A DNA stretch of 64,000 bases from Triatoma infestans (GCA_011037195.1 JAAEAF010000196.1:124001-188000); one strand, 5' to 3'; positions 31,522 to 44,334 are shown, numbered from the stretch's first letter. Notes: generated by a model not told the origin, from the sequence alone. Made by a program: numbers and translations.

Positions 31522-33159
31522 CTGTAACAGTACAATAAAACATTATTTCAATAATTTACTTAACAATTTATACAATAAAAAAAATTAATACAAGTGACTA
31601 TTTAAATTTTTATAATATTCCAACAATGTGTAGTAAGATCGCCGTGACTGTTTTACTCACTTCACATCAATCAATATCATCAATATCATTCTTACTCAAA
31701 CTAAAGGCCATAATAGTCCTATCTTGGCTATTCTAATTGCATGAACCTCTACATAAAGTTCCTATTTAATTGTATTTGGCACTTAACCTTTCTGTAGGCA
31801 ATAAATTAATATTGATTATTTAGGAATTTTAGATTATCTGTTTGCGATCGCTTGATTTGTGTTGTCTTCTGGGAACTACTCTTTGGGCAGGTATGAGCGC
31901 GAGCTCGGAGACTGCCCTCGGAATGTGTATCAAACAAAAAATTACTTATTAAAACCTTTCTTTGTTTAATTAATCTGTTAAATGCATTTATGATAAACGA
32001 CTGGATATCTCATTATGCTTATTAAGTCAGACTAATGTGCGATAAAGAAATCCTTACTGTCTTTAGAAACTAATTGAAATAGCAATTATTCATTAAGAAG
32101 AAAGTTCTTAGTCAGTAAAACAGTGTCAATTTCATGACAGATGTATAGTTTAATGAATGAATTAATAGTAATGTCCTAGAAAAATGTTATTAGGTGCAAA
32201 TACCAAATTCCCCAATTGACCCAATTCGTCGAAAGATTTTGTTCTGGAAAAGCAGTGTGTTTACCGATGTTTTCCTACTGGAAGCTTAGACACTCTTAAA
32301 CAAAGAAGAAATCAAGACTACTAGTGAGAGAAACGCAAAAATTGACAATGCGTAAAGTGATTTCGTATTAAATATATAGACATTTCTCCAAAATTATTGG
32401 AATATGATACAGAAACATTTCGTGCTGGGATTGCAACTTACATGGTTGTAGTGTATATCTTTAACACACTGATATAACTTTAAAAAATGTTTGCAAACGT
32501 AAGAAAAGTTATTGAAAAGAAATGAACGAATAGAAACTGGGACGAACACAGGAAGATCTTATTTTTTTTTCTAAATATTTTTTATTCAAAAATTCCGTTT
32601 GAAGAAAATCTATTAAAATCATAAGATTCACAAAATACAGAGTGTTTCTTTACTATTTTTTTTTTTTTAAACTTTCAATTTCAAGTAGTTTTATAGGAGC
32701 TAAGAAAATAAAGTGCCATTTTTACAAACTGAGTTAAGGATTTATTTTATTTATTATTTAGTGAATGAAAGTATCACTTGCTTAAAGGTAACCTCCTCCA
32801 ACAGAACATTATCCATTGGATAATGAGGGATTGTCACAAAGATTATTGAACTTTAGTCTAAAGTTAGGTGTTATGTTTTTTGATATTTAGTTTATTTTAA
32901 ATTTAAAATGTTTAGACAAAAGTTTTCTTCTATACTTCAATATTATATATATTTAGGCAATTCCATCCAAACTTTAAAATTTCTTTAATGAAAGTTAACG
33001 CTGTAATTTACTTTTAATCTCCAGAGATTAAAAGTAAAATTTTAACCAATGCATTTAGTGGAATAACTGTCACCTCAATCAGCTGTTTTAGAATAAATAA
33101 ATTATGCTACTCAATTAATAAATAAATCAAATCTTTTTTAATTTTACTTGTATTACTAT
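31522..33159. other. Upstream of the first recognised Patronin exon; nothing recognised
   Basis: AT-rich DNA. Because the exon at 31426-31521 starts at an acceptor, at least the nearest part is intron. Confidence 0.5.
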
Positions 33160-33880
33160 TACAACGGCAAGGGTTTGCCACATTGGTAGAGGAAACAAAT
33201 AATAAACGGGAGGGAAGCTACCCAGTGGTAGCTTCACCCAGTAGATTCAATCGCGAGCAAGCCACGAGGCCATTGTCGCTTTAGACATCTAGGAGGATTG
33301 CCGGGGGAGTTTAGGAAGAGAGGCGACGGGCAAAAGAGAGTTAAGGGTTGTGCAATTTCTTATATCGGATGGGCATAAGTTGGGAAGGAAAGGAATACTG
33401 AGATCATTATGAATAGAATGGTAGGACAGATAGTAAGAAGCAGTGACGATAGTTTGAAGAATTTTGGACTGTGAGAAAGTTGGAATGTTTGGCAGCCACT
33501 CTTCGGCTTTGTAGGTCCATAATGGTTTAAGTAAAGTGTTGTATATGAGTCGTTTGTTTTCTAGTAACAGTTGAGATCTGTTGTCTACTAGTCCTTTCAG
33601 CTATAACGTGTATTCAGTTCAGGTGTGTGTGTGTGGGTTTCATGTTAATCTTTTATCGATGTACAGGCTAAGGTAGCAGACATCAGAGGTTGAGGGAGGA
33701 GTTTCGTTTTAATATACAGGAGAGAAAGTTATCTTCTAAACATGAACGAAATATGCTGGCATTTGCACTCATTTTCTCCAACTTTGAGAGGTGATTCTGT
33801 ATGTTTCTATGGAGTTTACTGTATCTGGAACATAGATAGGATAGCAGTATCCTATGCATAGGTGAAGTTATTTGAAATCC
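33160..33880 (-). pseudogene. Degraded Jockey-like LINE, RT C-terminal part
   Basis: On the minus strand: NTLLKPLWTYKAEEWLPN, then SQSKILQTIVTASYYLSYHS and IHNDLSIPFLP. This follows the Jockey-type pattern L.KP.WTYG..LWG...QSK.LR.I..AP.YVSN.T.H.DL.IP. Upstream in the same sense, HLSKLEKMSANASIF is another fragment. Stops and frameshifts abound. GC content is higher than the flanks. Confidence 0.75.
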
Positions 33881-35492
33881 AATCTAAAATCACGATTCGA
33901 TTGTATTAACAATTTTTATAAACAGTTTCCATAGAAAATTCGTGAATTAAATGTAGCATGACTATTTTCATGCAAAGTTCAAGAACTGACTCTCACAATT
34001 TTAATATTAAAACAGATTGAATTTTCACTTGGAAAGCATGGTATTACTATTATTATTATCTAAAAGAATAAACAAGCCTTACATATTTGTTCGAGATATT
34101 ACTTTTATCAATTAAACAGATAACATTTTATCATTTACACACCTGAGTTCGTAGTTTTGGAACAGTTTACTGATATACCTGCACATATACTTATAAACAG
34201 GAACAGCGACACAAGGACGTGTCTCGCTGGATATAGTCCAAAATTCTAAGAGCACACTACTTGGTGCACCTCCCTCTCTATAATGGTACAGTTTCCTGTC
34301 TACTGTTTACAAACCCACCAACATCCAACTTATCTAATAATTGTTAGTATTTAACAATATATATTTATAAAAAGAAGTCCTATCTGTTTTTCCATCGATG
34401 TTTATTAATGTTTCTTTCGCGTTTCACTTCTGTCTGTCTCTCTCAGTTTGTCAATCACTGTTATACGGAAACTAATTTGACAGAATTTAATCATTAAGTA
34501 ATAAGAATTTGGAATTCGATGCCATATTCCAGACTGCTGTACAAACTAGGAAGTTCCAGGATAACTTCAGATTTTGTCACTTATTTGGAAGATTATTCTG
34601 GGAATACTGAACTTGGGAAATTTTCTTTCGAGTTCTTGTATTATACTGAAAATACTTTTCTCTTCTATTTTCCGCAACACACAATTTTTCCACAATTTTT
34701 TCCGCAACAAAAATACCTGTCAACTAGCGGGCGGACAACCAAGCAGTTCTACTACAATATATTTATAGCAGAACATTATTTCTAAGCGGGCGATAAAAAA
34801 AAAAATCTAATAAATAAATAGGAATACGAATATAGTTAAGTACGCAGCGTATATGTAGAGTAAACCGGGGAGTGAGCTAAACATAAATAAAGTAGAAGTG
34901 ACAAAGCTCTCCAGGGCTTACAGGAGGTTTTGGCTTTGTAGTTGCACAACTTATTGCAGAACTTACAAATTTACTTATATATAAAGTTGGTTGTATTGGT
35001 TGGAGAAGGAAAGTTTGCTAGATTCTACTCTAACTGAACCCTAAATAGATTTATATCGACCTCACACACCAATTCTAGTTCAATGATGATGATGCACTGC
35101 CTCCCCCTCACAACTCCTAGCCGCAATATCATTTATTTTCCTCTTTTTCTTCTTTAGACTCTCTCGCTCTCACTCTCTCTCTCTTCTGCCGTGACTATTG
35201 TCTAGTTTGAGTTGTGCTGGTGTAAATAACACCACTGAACAGTTCGCCCGCATCCTTCCTGACAGGTATACTCTATTGCACTTCCAAAAAAACTTCTACA
35301 ACGATTCACGAACTTTCTCTTATTCCACATCCTAAATATCAATTGACAAATTCATTTAATTTACTGTTAAATGTACATGAGGTAATAAGAACAGCTGCAA
35401 TACAAGAACAATATATATCACACATATAATATAGAATAAGATCATACTGGAATGGCAGAAGCACAAATATGATTTTTTAAATAAAAAAAAAA
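33881..35492. other. Mostly unclassified; GA-rich less AT-rich block at about 35050-35280
   Basis: The minus strand at 35280-35050 has a GA-rich stretch, with ttcagtg resembling an arthropod initiator near 35243. This could be a promoter or 5' UTR, but no splice chain to Patronin could be shown. Confidence 0.25.
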
Positions 35493-36400
35493 GCTGGTGT
35501 GAAACACTCACACAACTTTCTCTTGCTCCAGTTTTCAAAATTGTAATTGACAAAGTTTATAGTTAGTGCACAAAATTGAATGAAATTCGTCAGTGTTTTT
35601 ATGGGGAAAAACTGGTAAGTAAAAAAAACACTTCCGGTTTAATACTTTTCTTGAATTTTGGCGATCTATTTCTAATTAATTCTGTCTAGATGGCAGAATT
35701 GTATAATCAACTAAGATAGCACTTCAGAGGCAAACATAACCCTACTCCTCCCCCCAATGAGTTTATGTATAGTTCAAATACTTAGTTTAAAGGAAATTGT
35801 TGGAGCCGTTTTAGAAAGGTAGCAGAACATTGAAAAATACTTTTCAGTAAAAACGCACTTCCACACATCTGATTTTCTTCAAACACGGAATTTCAACAAT
35901 ATTTTTAATTCTAATTAATATTATTTAGATGATAGAATAAACTGAAATAGTAATAAACTGATATAGCACTTTGGAGGACAACCCAACCTCCTTCTCTTCT
36001 CTAAAAGTGCCCTTAAATTCATTTTCCCGGAGAATTGTTTCAAATAAATTGTAGATCTCTGCATATGTAGTTGAAATACCAAGTTTAAAGAAAATCGTTG
36101 GAACCACTTTCGAGAAAAGCGCCAAAATGTGAACAAAACATTCTGTAAAATGGTACTTCCGGTTGAGGAATTTTGACAGATAACGCAGTGTCGGATCCCA
36201 TGGTGATACCTAAACGGAATATCAAGAAGTTTAAACTTTCTATGAGTTTTCCTTTTTGAGCTATGCTGTTCACAGACAGACAGACACGCACGCACGCGCA
36301 CACAGAGCTAAAAAGCACTTTTTTGGACCCTAAAAACGGATATTTCCGGTAAAAACTCGAAATCGAAAATTTGGCACCATTATAATACCTCTTCTTACTA
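35493..36400 (-). repeat. Hairpin-capped modular repeat, nearly full length
   Basis: Begins ctggtgtgaaacactcacac and actttctcttgctcc. Modules and the unique end (ggttgaggaattttgacag, gatatttccggtaaaaac) are present. The right-hand terminal repeat is eroded near 36400. Confidence 0.8.
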
Positions 36401-36549
36401 TAAAAAAATTGATATATTAAATCATTTGTTTAGAATTTAAACTTTAACCATTGGGATTGGACTTTCACTAATATTGTTAATTTTATTGCTGGATTATATC
36501 GCTAATAAGGTTGGATTTTGATGCTGCTATATGTCAATAGTAAAGTAGA

Positions 36550-36586
36550 CTATAGGGAACAAAATTACCGGGCCAACTATAATCTT
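36550..36586 (+). repeat. 37 bp sequence repeated at 41300-41336
   Basis: ctatagggaacaaaattacc plus gggccaactataatctt recurs at 41300-41336 in the same orientation with one mismatch. Confidence 0.85.
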
Positions 36587-36597
36587 AAAATTTTACT

Positions 36598-36723
36598 TTC
36601 TCTCACTCCTAGTAAAAAGGAAGTAGTATGATCCTGCCAAATATTCTAAACTGGTTTTCACCGGAAATAATGTTTTCAGATCCTCCGAATAAGAAAAAAG
36701 AATTTTTTTAGCGAATGGTCTTT

Positions 36724-36761
<38 letters not shown>

Positions 36762-37407
36762 CAAAATATTTAAAAAACAAACAAATCGTCAAACTTGATA
36801 TTCCGCTTAGGTACCACCACCGCATGTGATAATAAAGTTTCGGTCAAATTCATCCTACGAAAGTGTGAATTTACTGAAGGATCTTTCAGTTTTCTTTGTG
36901 ATTTTCACAAAAACGGCTCCGACGATTTTCTTTAAATTCCGTAGACACTCTGCCGCCACAGAAACGCCTTTCATTTTCATTTGTAACTTTTTTCCGGAAA
37001 AATTGATTTATTGGAACGCGCTGGGGCCAACAGTAGCGTTAAGCTTTCCTCTAAGGTACCATTTCCGTACAGTGTATGGTTCTACCACCTTTATAATATT
37101 AATATACATTAGAAGCGTTAGTAGAATCCCAAATTTGAAGTTACTCGGAAATACGATTTTAAAGAATACATTTTTTTGGACTTTCCTGTAGAGACCACTT
37201 CTCAATTTCCTTAAAACTTGAAATGGAAACTGCCCAGATACCAACCACTCTTACAAGCATTTTTATTTCAAACACTTTTTCGAAAACATTGATTCAGGTA
37301 CTCCTACGGGACTTGCGGCCTTATTTTTCAAATATTAAAATTTGTCATTTTATAAATAAATTGTTATCAGCAGTAAGAGAAAGCTGTATGAGTATTTCAC
37401 ACCTGAT
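36598..37407 (+). repeat. Hairpin-capped modular repeat with a (GT)n tract inside
   Basis: Starts ctttctctcactcctag at 36598. It has gttttcaccggaaataatg, a GT microsatellite at about 36727-36760, acttgatattccgcttag, acgattttctttaaatt and the 3' end cagtaagagaaagctgtatg with gtatttcacacctg. The GT tract sits where other copies have a short acacac/gtgtgt stretch. Confidence 0.78.
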
Positions 37408-38059
37408 TTTTAAATTTAACTTGGACACAAAAGAAATTTCACTTCCCTTTCACTTTTTCGACGGAGGATATATATAATATATATTATATATATATATATA
37501 TAATATAAGGGTTAAACCTTTTTTGGGGAGAAGATGATAGAAAAAGCTGTGCTCCCCGTTAAGGCAATTTTGAAAGTTATATCTGATATGGAGTGGGTAA
37601 GTAACTGATTGCTGCTAATCTCCGCAGCATTCAACAGAGCAATCTACCCCCTCCATTACCTTCATTGACTCATCAAATTTATAACTATATTATTTTTAAG
37701 CTAAAATTCCTTTATTGTCTGTTTTATTTAAAACTATTTAATTTATTATTATGAATTAAATATTTTAAAGCTTACATCATTATAAATATTATGATTATTT
37801 TTTTATATTCCGGCTCTCCTGTACTGGAACAAATAAATCCTAGCATGAGACCCTCTGGTGAAGTCTCCAATTGTGCAATTATGAAGAATTTGAGAATTAT
37901 AAATTATAATAATTATTCGAATAATTTGAATTTTATTAATTTTAATTTGTTATATCCTACAAGACATTAGACAGTACTAAATATAATTAATACTTTAATA
38001 GAAAGCTTATCGTCAAACAAGTACCAGCCATCGCCCGGACACCAATAAATATAATTTCC

Positions 38060-38370
38060 AGAAGAAATATTATTTAAGTGGTGTTTTAGAGGTCAGATTT
38101 ATGGCGTCCCTTCCATAGGATCTTCAAACAATCAATTTTCCTGAAAACATATTTCAAATAAAAGTGATAGGCGGTACCCAAGTGGTAGGCGGAATATCAA
38201 ATTTGAGCGTCTTGCGATTTTCCGTTTTGAAATATAATGTTCACACACACACAACCATTCGTTATAAAAAATTTGTTTGTCCTCAACAGACTTCAATACT
38301 AGTATTTCCATTACAAACTCAATTTAATCGTGTCTCTTTAATGGAATTTTATAAATCCTGTGGCTAGCAG
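38060..38370 (-). repeat. Hairpin-capped modular repeat, end fragment
   Basis: Contains gcggaatatcaaatttgag, cgattttccgttttgaa, a short CA tract and aatcgtgtctc, the family's unique end in minus orientation. Confidence 0.55.
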
Positions 38371-39559
38371 AGACCAATATCCCTCGTTTTCCTTTTACTT
38401 CTATAGAAAAATGTTTTTAAAAATTAATAAATTATTATTATTTAGATATATATTAGTAATCACAAACGGATGTTACTACTAAACGTAATCTCTGTCATAA
38501 CTACAATTCGCCCTTATGAGTTGAATAATTAGTCAGCATACGTCACGATAATTCCTCTTCTTCCAATGTGGAAAAAAACCCTGAAGGCTCTCTCCAAGAA
38601 CCGACAAGGAACTAAACTGGAAACACACCCGAATGCAACAATAAACGCGAACAGAGGGAAAACAGTATTGACGTTGGCGATTAATCTATTTGACTGCAAT
38701 TACAACACAATAATAAAGTAAAACAAAAAACAAAGTCTTGGCAATTCTATTGCTGGTAGTTTTAACAGATTGATAACTAATAATCTAATGTATTTAATAC
38801 GATTAATATTTTAATACTAAAGTCACATGATGGATTTTTGAGTAAGCATGACTCAAAAGATGACAGTAGACAGTCCACTTTCACCACCTACCGCCACCAC
38901 ACATCGCTTGAAAGTTATAAAGAACAAAGCTAGGGTGTATAAATCTACTTACTAAACACATACCGGCAGACATGGTTCATGAGTACTTAGTGATCTATGG
39001 AATTTAATTACTAAATATTTTTGCTTTCTTTTTTAATTTTTACCAGTAAATCGAGGGATCTATTCATAAAAATAAACTTTCTTTATATACCACATACATT
39101 AAATTGTTATATATAATAGAAATACATCTATTAGACTGTTCATGGAATTAAAACGGAAAGAAATGTAAGCCACATTCGTTAAGGTATAATGTCCGTAAAA
39201 ACAATAGTCTCTCTCTATTAATCCTATTGCAATCTACCATGAAGCAATGCTCTGTTCCAAATCATTTTGCACCAGAAATGACAAAACACTATTAACTTTC
39301 TCTTAACTGCACAAGAGGAAGGAAGTTGCATTCCAATCAGTGTTTCGTCATTGGTGGAAAATGTTTCCAACTACTTTGTATTGCAAATGCGCGGCGGCTA
39401 CATCAGAAAGTAATCCATAGTATTTATCAACAAATATTTTCTTTCCACAGAGTTACAATTTTCTTACGTCTTAAAATTATCGACTACGTTAAAGCATCCA
39501 GTATAATTATTATATATTGTAAAAATACTGAATTTGTGACTTGTGGGTATTTCACAACA
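38371..39559. other. Nothing recognised
   Basis: AT-rich, no exon or element seen. Confidence 0.4.
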
Positions 39560-40300
39560 TACTTTCTCTTATTAGTGGAGAGGAATTACTGCGATCGTAT
39601 TGAATTTTCTATTCTAAATCGATTTTAAGGTCCCCAGAGGCCAAAACGTTCGTGTGTAAGTAGGGTGATCAGCCCAGCAGCTCAAAAACAGAAAACTTAT
39701 AGAATATGCAAACTTGATATTTCGTTAGGTACTCTTAGGGCACCTGACAATAAGGTCTCGGTCAAAATCGTTCAACCGGAAGTATAACTTCACTGAATGG
39801 ATTTTTTGTAGCTTTTTTTTTGCATTTTCTCCAAAACGGCGCCAAAAATTTAAACTTGGTTTATGATATAATAAGAAAAACACATCACAGAGAGCTACAA
39901 CTTTCATTTCATTTTAGGGGTATTTGGGAAGGGATTAAGTTAGGCTTTCCTCTAAACAGCCATTTCCGTATATTATATTACACAAAACTAACATCAATAT
40001 AATATTAATAAGAATTAAATGTGTTAACCAAATTCCGTATTTGAGGAAAATCGGAAATCGGAGGCCGAGTAAGTGTCACTTTACTGAACTTTTTTCTCTT
40101 TTTCAGGCAATTGCGATTTTCTCGGTAAGGATGTCACCGAGTCAAGTTCAAGGTAATAAGTTCTTGGAACTAGTTGGCATACTTCCCTCAATTGTTATTT
40201 CTAGGTTAGGTTCTTCCAGCTATATAACTTTAGTAAAAACTCCAAGTTTGAAGGAAACTTGTCATTAACTATTACAGTAACAGAAAATCGTATGAACGGG
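39560..40300 (+). repeat. Hairpin-capped modular repeat, degraded copy
   Basis: Landmarks: tactttctcttattagtgg, aggtccccagaggcc, acttgatatttcgttagg, tcaaccggaagtataac, caaaacggcgcc. It is immediately followed by the better copy at 40473. Confidence 0.65.
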
Positions 40301-40472
40301 TGATTAGTAGGAGAAAATTTTTGAAAATGAGTTTTCAGAATCCCTAAGGAATAAGGAAACGATGTTTTTAGCAAACAATCTAGGATGAATGTGAAGAAAA
40401 TATTTAAAAAATCAAAAATCGTTAAAAAGTTCGCTAACCGGAAGTGTGTATTTATTAATGTCTTTCTTTTTT

Positions 40473-41110
40473 ACTTTCTCTCACTCCCAGTAACAGGAAG
40501 TGTTGTAATCGATATCGAGTTTTCACCGGAAATATCCGCTTTGAGGTCCCCAGAGTCCAAAAAAGTGTATGTGAACAGCATAGCTCTAAAACGAAAAACC
40601 GTAGAAAGCTGAAACTTGATATTCCGTTTAGGTATCACATGCGATCTGACTGTGCGTTATCTGTCAAAATTCCTCAACCGGAAGTACCACTTTACTAGTT
40701 TTTTTTTTACTTTTTTGGGTTTTTCTCAAAAATGGCTCCAACGATTTTCTTTAATCTTGGTATATCAACTACACATACAAGGAGCTACAACTTTTATTTG
40801 AAACATTTCTCTGGGAAAATTCATTTAAGGGCACTTTTGGGGAGGGGGTGGGGTTAGGTTTTCCATCTAAAGTGCTATTTCAGTTTATTGCACAATTCGG
40901 GTCATTAAATAATGTTAATTAGAATTAAATATGTTGTTGAAATTCCGAGTTTGAGGAAAATCGGATAACCGGAAGTGCGCTTTTACTGAATAGTTTCTTT
41001 CAGTTTTCGACAAATTTCATTAAATTTGGTGCACATACTATAACCTTTGTCAATTATAATTTTGAGAACTGGAGTAAGAGAAAGTTGTGTGAGTGTTTCA
41101 CACCAGATTT
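40473..41110 (+). repeat. Hairpin-capped modular repeat, reference copy with one module
   Basis: Starts actttctctcactccc. The terminal inverted copy ggagtaagagaaagt lies at 41071-41085 and is followed by the hairpin gtgtgagtgtttcacac. Between are tcgagttttcaccggaaat, cttgatattccgtttagg, cctcaaccggaagtacc, one module (ccaacgattttctttaatc to ggaagtgcgc) and caattataattttgagaac. Shorter than 10758-11700 because it holds one internal module rather than two. Confidence 0.85.
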
Positions 41111-41299
41111 TTTATATTTGTTTTTCCAAGATTCTCAAAAAACGTTTGTTGTTTGGCGTAGGCACTACTTTCATTTGGAACATTTTCCAGGCAATACTGA
41201 TATAAGAAAGTTTCTGGTTGAGCTGAGAAATTAAGCTGTCCAACTAAGCAGCTAATCAATTACAGTGATACCGTCTGAACAGAACTAAACATTCAGTAA

Positions 41300-41336
41300 C
41301 TATAGGGAACAAAATTACAGGGCCAACTATAATCTT
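41300..41336 (+). repeat. Second copy of the 37 bp direct repeat
   Basis: One mismatch to 36550-36586. Together the two bracket a 4.75 kb block holding several modular-repeat copies. Confidence 0.85.
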
Positions 41337-41661
41337 TCGAGTGTGAGTAACAAGTAACAGAAACATTATGTTGAACTGAACTCTCTACACGAACTTGGCA
41401 AATTTGCTCTGACGATGGATGAAAATCCGAAACCAGGCAGGAAGAACATAAATATGCACGCTACGACGGATAAAATACCAGATTTAGTAACTAAACTCAC
41501 ATTTTTAAGAACTAACTCTAATTATTTTTATCTGAACAGTGTGGACGAAAGAAGTCAGTCAGCAGTAAAGAGCGTAATTAGTTTATACAAAGTAATCAAT
41601 CTAGATTCAAAAATATCCACCAGCTGGAAGAACCTAATAACACAGTAGGATTATTAGTATA

Positions 41662-41746
41662 ATTAATGACTTAGTAATTGTGGTGGTTGGATCCGCAGAG
41701 CTGGAAAGCATCAGAGACATTTTCCGTGGTTCTGATTAATGACTTA
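41662..41746 (+). mobile_element. Short insertion (about 60 bp) with 12 bp target duplication, same family as 57961-58279
   Basis: attaatgactta occurs at 41662-41673 and 41735-41746. The insert begins with gtaa, then ttgtggtggttgg, and continues tccgcagagctggaaagc, atcagagacattttcc. This is the same outer sequence that starts the fold-back element at 57975. Confidence 0.85.
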
Positions 41747-42480
41747 ATTTAGTGATCTTATTCAAGGCAGTTAATTTGACTAAAGATACAATAAGATGAG
41801 GTCATTTACTTTTTACAAATTGGCAGTCAGTGTGAGGGGATATGTCCACAATCTAAATAGTTCACCAAAAATAAATAATAAGTAAAAATAACTTGGACTC
41901 TTAGTGTTAATATCCGATTAACAAATGCTACACTTCTATAAATAGTGGGCAGGTGTTTGGCGGTAACTTTCGACGGACAGCATATGAAATATGCTGAAAT
42001 ATGATCTACCTTAACATAGTGGTGGGTTGAGTTAGTTGTTACTACTTCAAAATAGTGGCGGAGTATTTATGAATTGAATGGATCTCTCAGTAACACAACA
42101 GCTGTTTTGGGTCCACATGTCAATAAGGAGAACAAATGGGACTGCAAAGGTGAAACCACTTACTTGGCTTTATAACGCAGTTCTGGTATAACACAAGCCA
42201 GGAAGGGGCGGCTCACTAAATGTGTTTTTGATTGCCGTCCATTAGCCCATTCTCAGCGGCCAGCTACCACTGTTTGGCTGAATTTTTCATACAACCGTTA
42301 GATTACATTAAAAGCCAAGAATGTTTTCAGCTAGGAAGGAAAAATCTATTCTACTCATGAAGACTGAAGATAGAAGCTTCATTCATAAATAACAGGTTTA
42401 CATTAATTTTTACTAATTAATAACATTAATTTTTAGATTAATAAGTTTTTCGTTCTCTTATCGTTCGTTATAAGAGGAAA
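41747..42480. other. Nothing recognised
   Basis: Unclassified, moderately AT-rich DNA without an open exon. Confidence 0.35.
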
Positions 42481-42720
42481 TATTGCGTCATGACAAATTT
42501 TCAACTGAGTTTTTCACCGGGAAACCAAAGTGCGTATTTACTACAATCAGTTTGTGAGTTTTTGGAGTTTTCAGAGACAATGGCTACAACCATTTTCTTT
42601 AAACTTGGAATATTAAGTACACAGATAAGAATGTATCACTTTTTCATTTTATCACATTTTTTCGCAAACAAAAATAATATTTTAGAGTTGTTTAGGGAAG
42701 CCTGTCCCTAGATAGGTTCG
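42481..42720 (+). repeat. Hairpin-capped modular repeat, short fragment
   Basis: Shows gaaaccaaagtgcg (degraded ccggaagtgcg), caaccattttctttaaactt and a poorly kept continuation. Confidence 0.45.
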
Positions 42721-43619
42721 AATTCAAACTGCTGGTTCGTTAAGTCAGAGGGCACTCAGGTATACAACCCTATCACGCTACCTTTTTTTAAAGGCCAGTC
42801 CAATCAAACGTACGTAACGTCACAATTATAAAGAAGTGTAAATTAGCTTGTAGACTTGTTTCGTGACATTAGATTTCAAAACTACATGTCCTTGTAAACA
42901 TGTAAAAATACCTGTTTGTCAATTAATTCGTCCATTATTAGCTTTACACCAGATTTTGCAATTGATGATTAAATGAAAATTAACGGTTTCTATACAATAT
43001 TCATTGCATAATGTTACTTTCATCATGATATCACATGATGAATTATGACAAGGTGTAGAAGAGAGAAACGTAAGAATTTTAAAACAAAAATAAATAAAAC
43101 TGAACCCATACAAGACACAAATCCCTGAAGGCAGGAAGCTCTAATGAGTGAAGGATCAACTAAATCCAACGTTCTGAATCAAGCCGACTTTACACGTAGC
43201 CAGAACACTGAGACTTCTACTAACATAATATAAACCTACATCTTATACGTTCCTTATTTCTAGACTCAACTATTTTCAAAGATACTATCTGTACCCATGT
43301 CCAAATCATTATTGGAAATGATTGTAAAGACGTTACCATGTAATGTAACATTTCTCGCTTCCATTGGTTACTAGGAAAACATCGCGGTATGAAACAGTTA
43401 CACGATTACCTCGTTAATAACACTATAACATTAACACACTTTCTTCCATCTTGGATATTTTCAATTTGCCCTACCATAGTAAATACGGAGGTTTATGAGG
43501 ATACATGTTACCAAAAACAGGTTGTAGCTGAGGTGATTATATTCAAATCCAAAAGAGACGTCAATAACACCGTACAGATCTACATGACATTTGAAATTTA
43601 ACTCGCAGATTCCTCGAAA

Positions 43620-43810
43620 CCCACTAAAATATTTGTGAAAATAGCATTCCAAGTTGTACAGAAATTGGTGTAGCAGTTTTAGAGAAAATTCGCAAAATCT
43701 AAAAAATCTATCTGGTAAAGTCTCTTTTCTATTGGGAAGTGAGCTGACGGTATAGCCATAGAATCCCCTCTAAAACTAGTTTTCCGGAAAAATGTTTTCA
43801 AATAGCAAAC
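43620..43810 (-). repeat. Hairpin-capped modular repeat, left part, interrupted by a minisatellite
   Basis: tagagaaaattcgcaaaatc and ctggtaaagtctc are the family module in minus orientation. Sequence resembling its unique end (cgacttttcctttttcaatt, gctgatcccatatacagaca) resumes at 44340 after the minisatellite. Confidence 0.5.
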
Positions 43811-44334
43811 CTTACTGCAGTTATCTTACTGACAGTTACCTTACTGACAGTTCCTTACTGACAGTTCCCTTACTGACAGTTACCTTTGACAGTTCCCTTA
43901 CTGACAGTTACCTTACTGACAGTTCCCTTACTGACAGTTCCCTTACTGACAGTTCCCTTACTGACAGTTCCCTTACTGACAGTTACCTTACTGACAGTTA
44001 CCTTACTGACAGTTCCCTTACTGACAGTTCCCTACTGACAGTTCCCTTAACGACCTTACTGACAGTTCCCTTACTGACAGTTCCCTAACAGTTCCCTTAC
44101 TGACAGTTCCCTTACTGACAGTTACTTTTGACAGTTACCTTACTGACAGTTCCCTTACTGACAGTTCCCTTACTGACAGTTACCTTACTGACAGTTCCCT
44201 TACTGACAGTTACCTTACTGACAGTTACCTTACTGACAGTTCCCTTACGACAGTTCCCTTACTGACAGTTACTTACTGACAGTTCCCTTACTGACAGTTT
44301 CCTTACTGACAGTTACCTTGGACAGTTCCCTTAG
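43811..44334 (+). repeat. Minisatellite, ~15 bp unit, about 35 copies
   Basis: The unit cttactgacagttcc alternates with cttactgacagttac, with a few shortened units (for example cctttgacagtt). Because the unit is 15 bp, one frame reads LTDSS/LTDSY repeats, which is an accident and not a protein gene. Confidence 0.95.

Noticed and set aside
35921..36301. 126-codon open frame on the minus strand
   Set aside because: It lies within another modular-repeat copy; sister copies have stops in the same frame.
36826..37191. 121-codon open frame
   Set aside because: It lies within a degraded copy of the modular repeat and is not kept open in other copies.
43792..44088. Open frame reading LTDSS/LTDSY repeats
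   Set aside because: It is a 15 bp minisatellite that stays open because the unit is a multiple of three; no start context or family.
43811..44334. CRISPR-like array
   Set aside because: Direct 15 bp repeats without unique spacers, in eukaryotic DNA; a minisatellite explains it fully.
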